Shown: in pieces, positions 46,865 through 55,937 of the stretch
Position numbering within the stretch: the stretch's first letter is position 1
How the letters are laid out: each line of letters starts with the position of its first letter
Assembly (NCBI GenBank): GCA_009781045.1
Contig: WQYW01000009.1
Span: forward strand, 1-58,916
DNA from: Alphaproteobacteria bacterium
Lineage (GTDB): Bacteria; Pseudomonadota; Alphaproteobacteria; Rhizobiales; Xanthobacteraceae
Length of the DNA stretch: 58,916 bases
Direction of reading: 5' to 3'
The notes under the pieces: generated by a model
Seen by the model: only the letters and a program-made list of their open reading frames with translations
Database searches by the model: none
Told to the model about the DNA's origin: nothing
Translations under genes and position numbers: made by a program

Positions 46865-47394
46865 CCCTCAACGCCAGACCGATGCCGCGCATCCTTGCAG
46901 AATTTGTCTCCGACGACGCCAGCATGGCAGTGGAGTTCGCACTGGTGGCGCCGATCCTGATCGTGTTTGTGATGCTCACCATCAGTTTCGGAATGGCCTA
47001 CAACATCCAGCTGCGCCTTGAGACCGCGGCTGGAGCTGCCATCGCCTACGCGCAGAAGAATGCGGTGACGCATGCGAGCTTCGGCACATTTGCCACAGGG
47101 GTGACCAAAGTCGCCCAGGCCGCGGCGAACTTCGACAGCGCCCTCACCGTGGAGGTCGATGTCAATAATACATCCGACGGGTCCGCCGCCGACACCCCCT
47201 ACTGCGTCGACGGCACTCCGCCGGTATGGCGAGCGATGTCCGATGCTTCGGCAAGCTGCGGCAACAACGTCACCGCCGGACAATTCGTCACTGTGAAACT
47301 GTCGACGACGGCCAACAGCTTTCTTCCCACCGCCGGTGTGGTTGGCTCCGTCATCCCGCTGAGCGAGACGATCACCGCGAGGATGCCGCAGTGA
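46861..47394 (+). CDS. TadE-like pilus-assembly/pseudopilin protein
   Basis: The ATG overlaps the stop codon of the TadG-like gene (CAATGAC), so the two are co-translated. The 177-residue protein has the TadE signature: a short basic leader, DDASMAVEFALVAPILIVFVMLTISFGMAYNIQLRLETAAGAAIAYA, where the Glu five residues into the hydrophobic run is the typical prepilin-like residue. The C-terminal part has two pairs of cysteines (CVDG, SCGNN) and ends with GSVIPLSETITARMPQ. TadE is a minor pseudopilin-like component of tight-adherence (Flp) secretion. Without the other tad genes here, its partners must be elsewhere or the pair does something else. Confidence 0.85.
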   Translation: MTLNARPMPRILAEFVSDDASMAVEFALVAPILIVFVMLTISFGMAYNIQLRLETAAGAAIAYAQKNAVTHASFGTFATGVTKVAQAAANFDSALTVEVDVNNTSDGSAADTPYCVDGTPPVWRAMSDASASCGNNVTAGQFVTVKLSTTANSFLPTAGVVGSVIPLSETITARMPQ

Positions 47395-48097
47395 TCCGGC
47401 CTCCGGGGCCGGCAGGGGGTCGTTGCCGGTTGCCGGGACGCCCGTTCGGGATGGAACGGCATCCGTCGTGGTTGCGACCAGCGATGACTGCCCTTCGCTT
47501 TTGCTCCGGCGAGCGGCGCCGGTCAGGGACGGCAGGCTTTGCCCTTCTGGCGGGCGCGGCCAATTCCCGGCACAGAGTCACTCCCCACAGGTGAGGCGAC
47601 GGGACGGAATGCAGGACACGGGACCTTGCGGGTAGGGGACGGAAGTGGCCTTGCGTGGCGGACATTTCATGTGCCGGATTTTCGGATGGGGCCGAGGGCG
47701 GCGGCGCGGTGATCCGAGCGATCCGTGCGCTTTCTTCGGGATCCAGGACACGGGTGATGGGCGTGTTGACCGCGTCGAGCCTTTGCACTATGGCACGGCT
47801 CCAGGGAATTTTGACAGAGGGTGTAATATGACGGACGACAGCCAGTATCGGGAGCCCCGGTAGTGCGTCCGTAGAGGCGCGACGATCGCGCCTCCCTCTC
47901 CATGCCGAAGCGGCTTCGGCCGGCGGCAAATCTCATCTGAAATCGCGATCGAGCGCGCGTGAGCGGCGAATGCCGCGCGCGTGCACGCCCTTTTGGCGAC
48001 TCCGGCTTCCGCGGATCCTTCATTGGATTCGGGGGGAGGCGTTGCTGTGGCGCGCGTCGTCGCGAGGTGTCTCAACAGACCATTTTGCGAGGGAAAA
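47395..48097. other. Gap between tadE and the EF-G paralogue
   Basis: No folded protein is recognised. An 11-codon frame at 47828-47863 (MTDDSQYREPR) has GAGGG seven bases upstream and is followed directly by a strong hairpin, a leader-like arrangement, but it may be coincidence. A longer 72-codon frame (47645-47863) shares its end. A CCGGCC/GGCCGG hairpin just after the tadE stop (47398-47413) has no T-run. Confidence 0.4.
47874..47894. terminator. Strong hairpin, terminator-like
   Basis: GAGGCGCGA (47874-47882) and TCGCGCCTC (47886-47894) pair perfectly around a three-base loop, ten bases after the stop of the short frame at 47828-47863. Downstream is CCTCTCC, not a T-run, so function as a terminator or attenuator is uncertain. 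Confidence 0.45.
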
Positions 48098-50142
48098 ATG
48101 ACCCGCAACATCCGTAACATCCGCAACATCGGCATCATGGCGCACGTCGACGCCGGCAAGACGACGCTGACGGAGCGCATCCTGCTCAACACGGGACGTA
48201 TCCACAAAGCCGGCGATGTCGATTTCGGTACGACCACGACCGACTGCCACGCGCTGGAAAAGAAACACGGCATCACGATTTCGGCGGCTTCAGTGTCCTG
48301 TCGGTGGCGGGATGCCGGGATCACGATCATCGACACCCCCGGCCATATCGATTTTCAGATTGAAGTCGAGCGATCGCTGCGGGTGTTGGATGGCGCGATC
48401 GCTGTGTTCTGCGCGGTGCGCGGTGTAGAACCGCAATCGGAAGCGGTGTGGCGCCAGGCCAGCCGGTTTGATGTGCCGCGTCTGTGCTTCATCAACAAGA
48501 TGGATCAGGCGGGCGCGAACTTCGCCAGCACCGTCGGGATGATCGCCGGGCGCCTTGCGGCGCGGCCGTGCGTGCTCCAGTTGCCGCTCGGAACCGAGCG
48601 CGATTTCGCGGGTGTGATTGATCTTGTGTCGATGACCGCGCTGCATTGGCAGGGCGGTGCTCAACCAGTGCAGAAAGCGATCCCGGTCGGGATGCGGGAA
48701 GGCGCGATGGAGGCCCGTCAGCGCCTGCTCGAACAGCTTGCGGAGGAAGATGATGCAATCCTGGCGGCCTGGGTTCACGGTGAAACGCCTGCCGTATCGC
48801 GGATCCGGGCTGCGATCCGGAAAGCCTGCGTTGGCGGGCGGCTGACGCCGGTGTTGTGCGGATCGGCCTACCGCAATGTCGGCGTGCAGCCATTGCTCGA
48901 TGCGATTGTTGACTACGCGCCGTCGCCGGCGGATCGGCCGGCGGTGAGTTGCGTGGAGCCGCAGAGCGGGAGAGTGGAAATGCGCATTCCGAGCGCGGAG
49001 GAGCCGTTTGTGGGCCTGGTGTCCAAGCTGGAAGCGACCCGCCATGGCGTGCTCGCCTTCCTGCGGATCTACGCAGGTCGGATAACGCCGGGGTCGGCTG
49101 TGGTCAATGCTGCGACCGGCTCCGTCGAGCGTATTGCCCGGTTGCTGCGGATGGAGTGCGGTTCCGCATGCGTGATCGGCGAAGCTTCGGCGGGTGAGGT
49201 GGTTGCAGTGATCGGGCTGAAGTCGGTCCGTGCCGGCGAGACCCTGAGCGATCCGGCGCGGCCCTGTGTGCTCGAGGGTTTCGTGATCCCGGAGCCGGTG
49301 ATCGAGGCGGTGATTGAGCCTGCGCGTCGTGCGGACCAGGAACGGCTGGGGGAGGCTCTTTCGCGGCTGGCGCGCAGTGATCCGTCACTGCGCGTCACCG
49401 TCGATCGCGAAAACGGCGGCATCCTGTTGCGCGGCATGGGGAGTTGCACCTCCAGATCGTGCTTGAAACATTGAAGGAGGACTATGATGTCGATGCTGTG
49501 ATCGGTGCCCCGCAGGTTGCCTGGCGGGCGGCGGCGTCGCATTCGGCGGAAGTTGACCACAGCCTGCGCAAGCAGACCGGGGGTCCCGGGCAGATGGCAC
49601 GCGTTCGCCTGCTGTTGGAGCCCGTGGCGGAAGGCGACAGCGGCCTGGTATTTGTCGACGCGGTGTCGGGCGGTGCGATTCCAAAGGAATTTGTGCCGGC
49701 AATCAAAAAGGCGCTGGTCGCAGCGATGGCTGACGGCGGGCCCGGCGGTTGCCCGGTTCTCGGTCTGAAGGTCAGCCTGTTGGACGGAGCCTTTCATGAA
49801 AGGGACTCGTCCGCTCTGGCGTTCGAAACGGCGACGCGGGAGGCTTTTCGCATCGGCTTTGCGCGGGCTGACCCGATCCTTCTGGAACCGCTGGCCCGGA
49901 TCGTGGTGACGACTCCGGAAGTGTATCTCGGGGCGGTGATCGGGGACCTGCAACGCCGGCGTGGACAGCTCGCGGCGACAGAAGCTGTGGCCGGCGCACA
50001 GGCGGTGACAGCGGAAGTTCCGCTGGCGGAACTCTTCAACTACGTCAGTGCGCTGCGCTCGCTGTCACAGGGGCGCGCAAGCTTCACTCTGGCGCTGTCG
50101 CGCTATGCTGCAGCGCCGGCGAAACGGTTGCGGCCGGCATGA
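48098..50142 (+). pseudogene. Elongation-factor-G paralogue split by a one-base frameshift
   Basis: The ATG at 48098 follows GAGGG. The first part (459 residues to 49474) has the GTPase motifs AHVDAGKTT (G1), DTPGH (G3) and NKMD (G4), then domain II. It should reach the domain III block GMGELHL, but the DNA has ATGGGGAGTTG where ATGGGGGAGTTG is needed: a run of four Gs (49438-49441) instead of five. Homology continues in the next frame from HLQIVLETLKEDYDVD to 50142, covering the rest of III, IV and V, including HSAEVDHSLRKQTGGPGQMARV. Repaired, it would be about 681 residues, a full EF-G-like protein. Short N-terminus (RNIRNIRNIG) and sequence mark it as a divergent second EF-G, not the main fusA. 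True inactivation or a homopolymer error are both possible. Confidence 0.88.
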
Positions 50143-50148
50143 ACGGGG

Positions 50149-50180
50149 ACGGGGATGGACGGCGTGCCGCCCATCCCCGT
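50149..50180 (+). terminator. Hairpin after the EF-G paralogue
   Basis: ACGGGGATGG (50149-50158) and CCATCCCCGT (50171-50180) pair over ten bases with further CGGC/GCCG pairing inside. It begins seven bases after the stop codon. No T-run follows. Confidence 0.6.
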
Positions 50181-50270
50181 GGCTGGCCCGGGCTCAAGGG
50201 CGGCGGTTCCTCTTTGAGCCGGCATGGGCAGGAGTTGCGGTGAAGGGGTGCAAGGTCCGGAGTCGTGCAG

Positions 50271-50690
50271 TCAGAGGCAGTCGGGCGGAACCGACGGTGC
50301 AACAGGGACGGCGATTGCTGAGAAACGGCGGGACTGCGGGTGAAAGGAGAGCTGGGTCCGGCAGTTGTGGCAGATGGCGTCGAGATCGCGGACCATACGC
50401 AATCGCAGGCCCGGCTGTGTGCTCCGGAAATCATCCATCTGGCGCTGCCACTCCTGATCGGCGAGATCAAGCGCGGCAGTACCCAGTGTCTGCCCACAGC
50501 CCGGGCAAGCAGCGGTGCGGGCCGCAGCCCTGAGCCGGTGCCTGTCGCGGGAGTGCAGAGCCATTGCAATCGGAAAGGCGACAGGCAGAATCAGGAGAAA
50601 GAAAATGGCGAAGAGAACGAAGATAACCGGCTGGCGCCATCGTCGCAACCTTTTGCGTCGGCGGAGTCGGCGGAGCGATCGGGACGACAT
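50271..50690 (-). CDS. Membrane-anchored zinc-ribbon protein of unknown function
   Basis: The ATG at 50690 has AAGGAG nine bases upstream; a TTG three codons earlier would leave no spacing. The 139-residue protein has a very basic start (RSLRRLRRRKRLRRWRQ), one membrane helix (VIFVLFAIFFLLILPVAFPIAMAL) and a cytoplasmic or periplasmic part with CPGCG near residue 80 and CHNCR near 110, two CxxC pairs that would bind one zinc. Positive-inside topology suggests that the zinc ribbon is outside the cytoplasm, or that the helix is a hairpin; the sequence does not settle this. No family is recognised. Confidence 0.65.
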   Translation of the reverse strand: MSSRSLRRLRRRKRLRRWRQPVIFVLFAIFFLLILPVAFPIAMALHSRDRHRLRAAARTAACPGCGQTLGTAALDLADQEWQRQMDDFRSTQPGLRLRMVRDLDAICHNCRTQLSFHPQSRRFSAIAVPVAPSVPPDCL

Positions 50691-51513
50691 CAGGAACAAC
50701 TCCTTGTCCGGGCGCGCCGCATCCTCTGTTGGTGCAGGCCTTTGTGCCTCTGCTTTATCCTTCTCTCCGGCCTTGTCCTTCTCTCGGTCCTGGCAGAAAA
50801 CCGGGAAATCGTCGCGTCCTGGCGGTGTTTTCGCGGACGGGGTGGATCAGGGCGGCTGTTCGTTGTAGCACGATCTGGTCAGAAAGGCGGCGGCATGGCA
50901 ATTGCCGGGCCAGACCATGGGTCCGGCTGTTTCAGGTAAATCCCGGGGTGTCATCGATGTCCGATCCCGGGGGCAGCGCCGTGACTGACATGCAACTTCG
51001 CTGGTGCAGGTGAAGAACTGTATAGCAGGCGCTTGTGGGGCGGCCTTGCGAGGCGGATGGGGACGGCGGATTGCGGTCCTCCTACTGCTGGGCTCCGATG
51101 AACGTCTATTCAGGTTCGAATGAACATTTGTTCAGAAGACTACGCTGTTTCAGCGATTGCAGGCTGCGAGGCAAGGCGGAGATCGGGCTTCAGGAAGGCT
51201 GCGACAGGTGAGGGCGACATCGCTCTGAGGCACCCGGTGGCAGCTGTGAGCGGTGCATGCAGCTCCTGCTCGGAGGGAGAAAGCGGGTTGCGTCCGGAGA
51301 AGCCCAGCCATGCAACAGGGGCGGCTACAAAATATAAACGATGATACCGCCAGCAAAAAAGGCGCCGGCAGCAATTCTCTGCGATGCGCGGTGCGGGCGG
51401 AATCGCGAAGAATTGAGGAATTTTGTTCCCAAAATGGCCGCTGGATTTGCGACACTATAGAAACTGCGGGGGTGTTCAATCCCCGGGATTCATAAATCGC
51501 ATCGATGGAGAAG
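50691..51513. other. Gap with no supported gene; contains operator-like palindromes
   Basis: Plus-strand frames at 50515-50939 are shadows of the zinc-ribbon gene or Ser/Arg-rich chance frames. The only distinct feature is the pair of palindromes at 51099-51134. The DNA before the glycine-rich gene is locally AT-richer, as expected for a promoter. Confidence 0.45.
51099..51134. promoter_or_regulatory. Two tandem palindromic operator-like sites
   Basis: TGAACGTCTATTCA (51099-51112) and TGAACATTTGTTCA (51121-51134) share the form TGAAC-N4-(G/A)TTCA and begin exactly 22 bases apart, about two helical turns, so a dimeric repressor could bind both on one face. The shape resembles TetR-family operators. 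The next gene downstream starts 380 bases away and no TetR gene is adjacent, so the target is unclear. Confidence 0.45.
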
Positions 51514-51915
51514 ATGATGTTGCGTAAGACCCTCTTGGCGGTGGCGGTAATGGCCGCTGTCGGCCTGTTGGCGCCTGGCGCCGCGTCAGCACGCGGCGGA
51601 GGCGGCGGTGGTGGCGGCTTCCATGGTGGTGGTGGCGGCTTCCATGGCGGAGGTTTCGGTGGCGGTGGCTTCCGCGGCGGCGGCTGGGGTGGCGGATACC
51701 GCGGCGGTGGTTATGGCTATCGCGGCTATCGTGGCGGCGGCTATGGCTGGGGCGGCTGGGGCTGGGGCTGGCCCTATTACGGCTATGGCTATGGCTACGG
51801 CTATCCCTACGGCTATTATGGTGGATATTACGACGACGGCTCCTGCTATATCGTGCGCCGGCGCGTGCGTACCTACCATGGCTGGCGCCTGCGTCGCGTC
51901 CGCGTCTGCGACTGA
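51514..51915 (+). CDS. Small secreted glycine/tyrosine-rich protein
   Basis: An ATG at 51514 (GGAGAAG directly upstream) or the next codon is the likely start; one nine bases earlier lacks a ribosome-binding site. A signal peptide (KTLLAVAVMAAVGLLAPGAASA) precedes a low-complexity body: Gly runs with Phe-His (GGGFHGGG), then GGGYGYRGYRGGGYGWGGWGWGW and repeated GYGYGYPYGYYGGYY. The C-terminus changes to a compact basic tail with two cysteines (CYIVRRRVRTYHGWRLRRVRVCD), conserved in many rhizobial short Gly-rich proteins. It is probably a cell-surface structural protein; the function is unknown. A hairpin follows the gene. Confidence 0.8.
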   Translation: MMLRKTLLAVAVMAAVGLLAPGAASARGGGGGGGGFHGGGGGFHGGGFGGGGFRGGGWGGGYRGGGYGYRGYRGGGYGWGGWGWGWPYYGYGYGYGYPYGYYGGYYDDGSCYIVRRRVRTYHGWRLRRVRVCD

Positions 51916-51948
51916 GGTTGCGGGCAAATCGCGGTATTGAACGATTGG

Positions 51949-51975
51949 CTGTCCCGGATCTAAAATCCGGGACAG
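51949..51975 (+). terminator. Hairpin after the glycine-rich gene
   Basis: CTGTCCCGGAT (51949-51959) and ATCCGGGACAG (51965-51975) are exact reverse complements with a five-base loop, 34 bases after the stop at 51915. There is no T-run on either side, so it may be a processing or terminator structure. Confidence 0.6.
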
Positions 51976-52200
51976 TGCGTGAGGGGTCAGCTGCAATCCC
52001 GGGCGATTGCCGATTGACGGCTTTATATCGCGCCAGCTTTGCCAGGAGGCAGAGCGCTGATCCTGACGACGGGGTCGATTTGGAGGCGCGTGCAGGCCCG
52101 GGGGCTGACGTGAGCCGTGACGAATCCGACCAGCGACAGAAATATCGGCCGCGACCGGTGAACCCGGGTGCGGATCCGAAGATGCAATGGTGGTATCGTC

Positions 52201-52782
52201 ATGGGCGACAATGTGGGCACTCATCTCCTCGGCTTCGAGGATGAATTCTGGAATCTCGGCCAGGTGATCGCCTGGGCGCAGACCAGAAACCCGGTTCCGG
52301 TGGACGCGCTGTCCGATTCGACATGGGAAATGCCGCGCCGTCCGCATTCGATCATTTCCGGGATGCCGCATTTTGCCGTGAAATTCGCTCGCGGCAGCGT
52401 CGATTTTGCGCCGCGGGAGGCGTTTTTCAGATCGGAGGAGGAGGTTCGCGAAGCGGTTCTCAACAAGCTGCGGGATGGAACGATGACGGCAACCGGGCAG
52501 CCGCGCAGTTCTCTGGTGCGCGAGCCGATTGCAGCCGGGCTGTGGGCGGATCTGACCGTGGACGACAATGTCGAAACCCGGATGACCATCCGCCAGCACG
52601 ACGGTCAGGTGCCGGCCTGGCATGATGTGCGGGTGCCGCGCAATGAGGTGATGGCGGCATTTCCGCCCCGCATTGAGGCCGTGCCGGTGGCCGAGGAAGC
52701 TCCGGACAGCGAGAGCGGGGATGAGATCCCGGTCGGGGAGGTGCTGGAGATCAGCGCCGGGCGCGGGAGCTTCGATCGCTGA
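52201..52782 (+). CDS. Protein of unknown function
   Basis: The 193-residue frame from the ATG at 52201 (MGDNVGTHLLGFEDEFW) is soluble and acidic. An upstream in-frame start at 52168 would add 11 basic, less protein-like residues. The sequence has a folded feel in residues 1-155 (LGQVIAWAQTRNPVPVDALSDSTW; PREAFFRSEEEVREAVLNKLRDGTMTATG, and REPIAAGLWADLTVDDN) and an acidic tail (EEAPDSESGDEIPVGEVLEI). I recognise no family. It lies 61 bases before serA on the same strand, which may mean co-transcription. Confidence 0.6.
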   Translation: MGDNVGTHLLGFEDEFWNLGQVIAWAQTRNPVPVDALSDSTWEMPRRPHSIISGMPHFAVKFARGSVDFAPREAFFRSEEEVREAVLNKLRDGTMTATGQPRSSLVREPIAAGLWADLTVDDNVETRMTIRQHDGQVPAWHDVRVPRNEVMAAFPPRIEAVPVAEEAPDSESGDEIPVGEVLEISAGRGSFDR

Positions 52783-52843
52783 GGCCTGCGGTTACCGTTG
52801 CGTGCTACATCGCTGCGGACAGGATGTTTTGGGGGGACAGACC

Positions 52844-54079
52844 ATGGCAGCTCGAGTTCACGGGGCAGCGCGGGCGAAAGCGTTGTTGCTGGAGGGTGTC
52901 AGCGACAGTGCGGTGGAACTGTTCCACGATGCCGGCTTCGTCGCGGTTGAACGCCTGCCCAAGGCGCTCGACGGCGAGGCGCTGGCCCGCGCCATCGGGG
53001 ACGTGGCGGTGATCGGCATCCGCTCGCGCACCCAGCTGACGGCGGAGGTGCTGGCGGCGGCGGGCGAACTCCAGGCCGTAGGCTGTTTCAGTGTCGGCAC
53101 CAACCAGGTCGACCTTGCGGCTGCGCGCCGGCGCGGTATCCCGGTGTTCAACGCCCCGTTTTCCAATACCCGCAGTGTAGCGGAACTTGCGGTCGGCGAA
53201 ATCGTCATGCTGCTGCGGCGGATTTTTCCACGTTCGGTTGCCGCCCATCAGGGCGGATGGGACAAGTCGGCGAGCGGTGCGCGTGAGGTCCGCGGACGCA
53301 CGCTTGGCATCATCGGCTATGGCAATATCGGCTCCCAACTGTCGATGCTGGCCGAGGCGATGGGGATGCGCGTCATCTATTTTGATCGCACCGACAAGCT
53401 GCGTCACGGCAATACCGAACCCGTGGACCGGCTGGAAGACCTGCTTGCGGGCGCCGATGTGGTGAGCCTGCACGTCCCCGAGACGGCGGAGACCCGGGGG
53501 ATGATCGGTGAAGAACAGATCCGGCAGATGAAGGCGGGGTCCTTCCTGATCAATAACAGCCGGGGCAGCGTGGTCGATCTGGATGCTCTGGCGCGGGCGC
53601 TTGCCGACGGGCACATAAGTGGCGCTGCCATTGACGTCTTCCCGGTTGAACCGTCATCGAACAGCGAACGCTTTGCAACTCCGCTGCAGGGCCTCGGCAA
53701 TGTCATCCTGACGCCGCATATCGGCGGTTCCACCGAGGAGGCACAGGAGCGCATCGGGCGCGAAGTATCGCACAAACTCGTCGACTATCTCAGCACCGGT
53801 TCCACCGCGGGAGCGGTGAATTTTCCAGCCGTGCAGCTGCACAAGCGGCCCTCCGGGGCGCGGTTCGGCCACGTCCATCGCAACGAGCCCGGCATGTTGC
53901 GGCGGCTCAATGAGGTTTTTCTGCAGCGCAACATCAACATCGCCGCCCAGTATCTCGAAACCGATGGTGAGCTTGGCTATGTGGTTGTTGATGCCGACCT
54001 TGCCGGCGACGAGGCGGGGGCGCTTCTGGAGCGGATCGGCGCCCTTGAGGGCACGATCCGCGCGCGGTTGATCTACTGA
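52844..54079 (+). CDS. serA: D-3-phosphoglycerate dehydrogenase
   Basis: The ATG at 52844 has GGGGGGA at good spacing and gives 411 residues, the length of the Escherichia coli-type enzyme. It is a D-2-hydroxyacid dehydrogenase: CFSVGTNQVDLAAARRRGIPVFNAPFSNTRSVAELAVGEI, NAD-binding GIIGYGNIGSQLS, the catalytic Arg in INNSRGSVVDLDAL, Glu in the DVFPVEP region and His in LTPHIGGSTEEAQERIG. The C-terminal ACT domain (GMLRRLNEVFLQRNINIAAQYLETDGELGYVVVDAD) is the site for serine feedback inhibition in the E. coli enzyme. It oxidises 3-phosphoglycerate to 3-phosphohydroxypyruvate, the first step of serine synthesis, in the cytoplasm. No other serine gene is adjacent. Confidence 0.95.
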   Translation: MAARVHGAARAKALLLEGVSDSAVELFHDAGFVAVERLPKALDGEALARAIGDVAVIGIRSRTQLTAEVLAAAGELQAVGCFSVGTNQVDLAAARRRGIPVFNAPFSNTRSVAELAVGEIVMLLRRIFPRSVAAHQGGWDKSASGAREVRGRTLGIIGYGNIGSQLSMLAEAMGMRVIYFDRTDKLRHGNTEPVDRLEDLLAGADVVSLHVPETAETRGMIGEEQIRQMKAGSFLINNSRGSVVDLDALARALADGHISGAAIDVFPVEPSSNSERFATPLQGLGNVILTPHIGGSTEEAQERIGREVSHKLVDYLSTGSTAGAVNFPAVQLHKRPSGARFGHVHRNEPGMLRRLNEVFLQRNINIAAQYLETDGELGYVVVDADLAGDEAGALLERIGALEGTIRARLIY

Positions 54080-54264
54080 AGAGGCGGCGCCTGAGGTGTC
54101 CGGTGATCATGTGAAAAAAGGTGGCAGGAGCGACATGTCGTGAGATGTGATCGAGCCGACAGCTCATGGATCGCGCCGGCGTGGTCAACGGCGGGTGACT
54201 TCTGGGAAGTGGGCGCGGATTGCGGTTGTCGCACGCGCTGGAGCCGCCATGGGTGGGAACCGAG

Positions 54265-55914
54265 ATGACCCGGCCCGGCATCATCATTCCGTTCATTGCG
54301 CTGCTCGGGGTCACGCTCTCGGGGCTGGCGGGCTGGCGCAGCCATGATCAGGAACTGACGCTGGAAAAGATGGCGGTGTCGCGCGCCATGGACGTCAATG
54401 CCAGCCTGGTCGAGGAACGGCTGAGGGTGCGGGAGCTTCTGGCGCAGGTGGCCTCCGGCCTCAATCGCAGATCGCCGGAACCGGATCCGAACATGTCGGC
54501 GCTGCGCACCGCCATTGATGCCTTCACCGCTGATTTCACCTCGGTGGCCTGGGTTGAACGGGTGAAGCCGTCGCAACTGGAGGATGCGCGTGCGAGGCTC
54601 CACCGGGTGGCTCCCGATCTCGACATTCGCACCGGCGACAACCAGCCGCTGGACCTTGCGAGGCAGAAAGTTCCAGTCAATGTGGTGATGGATATCGAAC
54701 CTCGCGATGAGCAGACGACAAAGCTTCTGGGCCTCAGCGTGGATCCGGATCCGGTCCGTGGCGATCTGATGGCGCGGGCGCGGACGTCGCAGAAGATCGT
54801 TGCCTCCAATCCAACCCCGCTGTTGGGGGCTCCGGGTGTCGTCGGCATCATTGTCGCCGCTCCGGTGATCCACCGTGGCGGGGTCGAGCCGGCCGGTTTT
54901 CTGACCTTCGGCTTCAATCTCGGCACCCTGATGCTGACCAATGACGATTCATCGCTGTTTTCGGTGGCGGTCAAATCGCTGCCGGATGACAAGAGTGAGT
55001 TCGTCGCCAATGACCAGGGGGTCGTGAGTTCCCGCGCGCTCACGGCGGGTGGGCCGGGCCCTACGCTGGCCCGCCGGGTGTTTTTCGGCGGCAGGGAGTT
55101 CGTGCTGAACTATTACGCCAGGACCAATCTCGGTATGCGGGCCTGGCAGCGTGGGCTGCTGGTGGGAGCGGGTGGTCTTGCGATCACCGTGATGCTGTCG
55201 GTGCTGTTTGGCGTCGTCACCCGCAACAATCAGCGCCTGCAGCGCGAAATCGAGGTCCGTATCGGTTTCGAGCGCCGCCTGAACGCGGTTATTGACGAAC
55301 TCAACCATCGCGTCAGGAACATCCTGGCGGTGATGCAGTCCATCGTGACCCGGACCATGCGCCATGGCACGGACATGGATGTCGTGCGCGAGGAGCTGGT
55401 GGGACGTATCCATGCCATGTCGAATGTGGTCTCGCTTCTCAGCGAGAGCCGGTGGCAGGGGGTCAAGCTGCAGGGCCTGTTCGAGGCGCGGGCGATCCCC
55501 AATGTCGAGCGCATCAATGTCAGCGGACCGGACATCACGGTCAGTGCCCGTGCGGCTCAGAGCCTGTCGCTGTTGTTCTATGAGCTGGCCTCCCATTCGG
55601 ACGAGGGTCTGTCGCTGGTCGGGCAGCATCCCCGCATCGACGCCAAATGGACCACGGGTGAAGGGCCGGAGGGGATTTTCCAGTTCCGCTGGGAGGAATT
55701 CAACACCAGCGAAGCGACCCGCCGCCCGGACTCCGATTTCGGTCTGATTCTGCTCGATCGCGTGGCGCCGGAAGCGCTGGGTGGCACCGCCAGGCGCTAT
55801 TTCCCGGATGTCAGCTATGTCTATGAACTGACGGCCCCGATGGAGACGGTGGTGGATATGGCCGAGCGGGATCGCACCCAGCCATTTTCCGCTCCCGTTC
55901 GACCGGCGCCATAG
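54265..55914 (+). CDS. CHASE-domain HWE-family sensor histidine kinase with degenerate catalytic domain
   Basis: Start at the ATG 54265 gives 549 residues. A membrane helix (residues 4-20), a periplasmic CHASE-like sensor (about 60-250, with FTADFTSVAWVERVKP, NVVMDIEPRDEQTTKLLGLSVDPDPVR and GFLTFGFNL) and a second helix (about 300-320) are followed by a HWE/HisKA_2 dimer domain with phospho-acceptor His348 in DELNHRVRNILAVMQSIV. The ATPase part keeps WQGVKLQGLF and GGTAR but the N-box reads YELASHSDEG, where the family has HELaTNAxKYG: the Mg-binding Asn is replaced by His444. The GFG loop reads DFG. Its place beside ecfG, nepR and phyR says it senses a signal for the general stress response, either as an unusual kinase, a phosphatase or a pseudokinase partner. 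Confidence 0.85.
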   Translation: MTRPGIIIPFIALLGVTLSGLAGWRSHDQELTLEKMAVSRAMDVNASLVEERLRVRELLAQVASGLNRRSPEPDPNMSALRTAIDAFTADFTSVAWVERVKPSQLEDARARLHRVAPDLDIRTGDNQPLDLARQKVPVNVVMDIEPRDEQTTKLLGLSVDPDPVRGDLMARARTSQKIVASNPTPLLGAPGVVGIIVAAPVIHRGGVEPAGFLTFGFNLGTLMLTNDDSSLFSVAVKSLPDDKSEFVANDQGVVSSRALTAGGPGPTLARRVFFGGREFVLNYYARTNLGMRAWQRGLLVGAGGLAITVMLSVLFGVVTRNNQRLQREIEVRIGFERRLNAVIDELNHRVRNILAVMQSIVTRTMRHGTDMDVVREELVGRIHAMSNVVSLLSESRWQGVKLQGLFEARAIPNVERINVSGPDITVSARAAQSLSLLFYELASHSDEGLSLVGQHPRIDAKWTTGEGPEGIFQFRWEEFNTSEATRRPDSDFGLILLDRVAPEALGGTARRYFPDVSYVYELTAPMETVVDMAERDRTQPFSAPVRPAP

Positions 55915-55937
55915 GCGCGCGAAAGGAGCCTTTCGGA

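Noticed and set aside
49430..49475. Programmed frameshift in the EF-G paralogue
   Set aside because: There is no slippery heptamer with a downstream structure as in known cases, and EF-G genes are not known to use one; simple indel is more likely.
55915..55937. Bidirectional terminator between the kinase and ecfG genes
   Set aside because: CGAAAGG/CCTTTCG can pair, but with only a two-base loop and no T-run; too weak to call.
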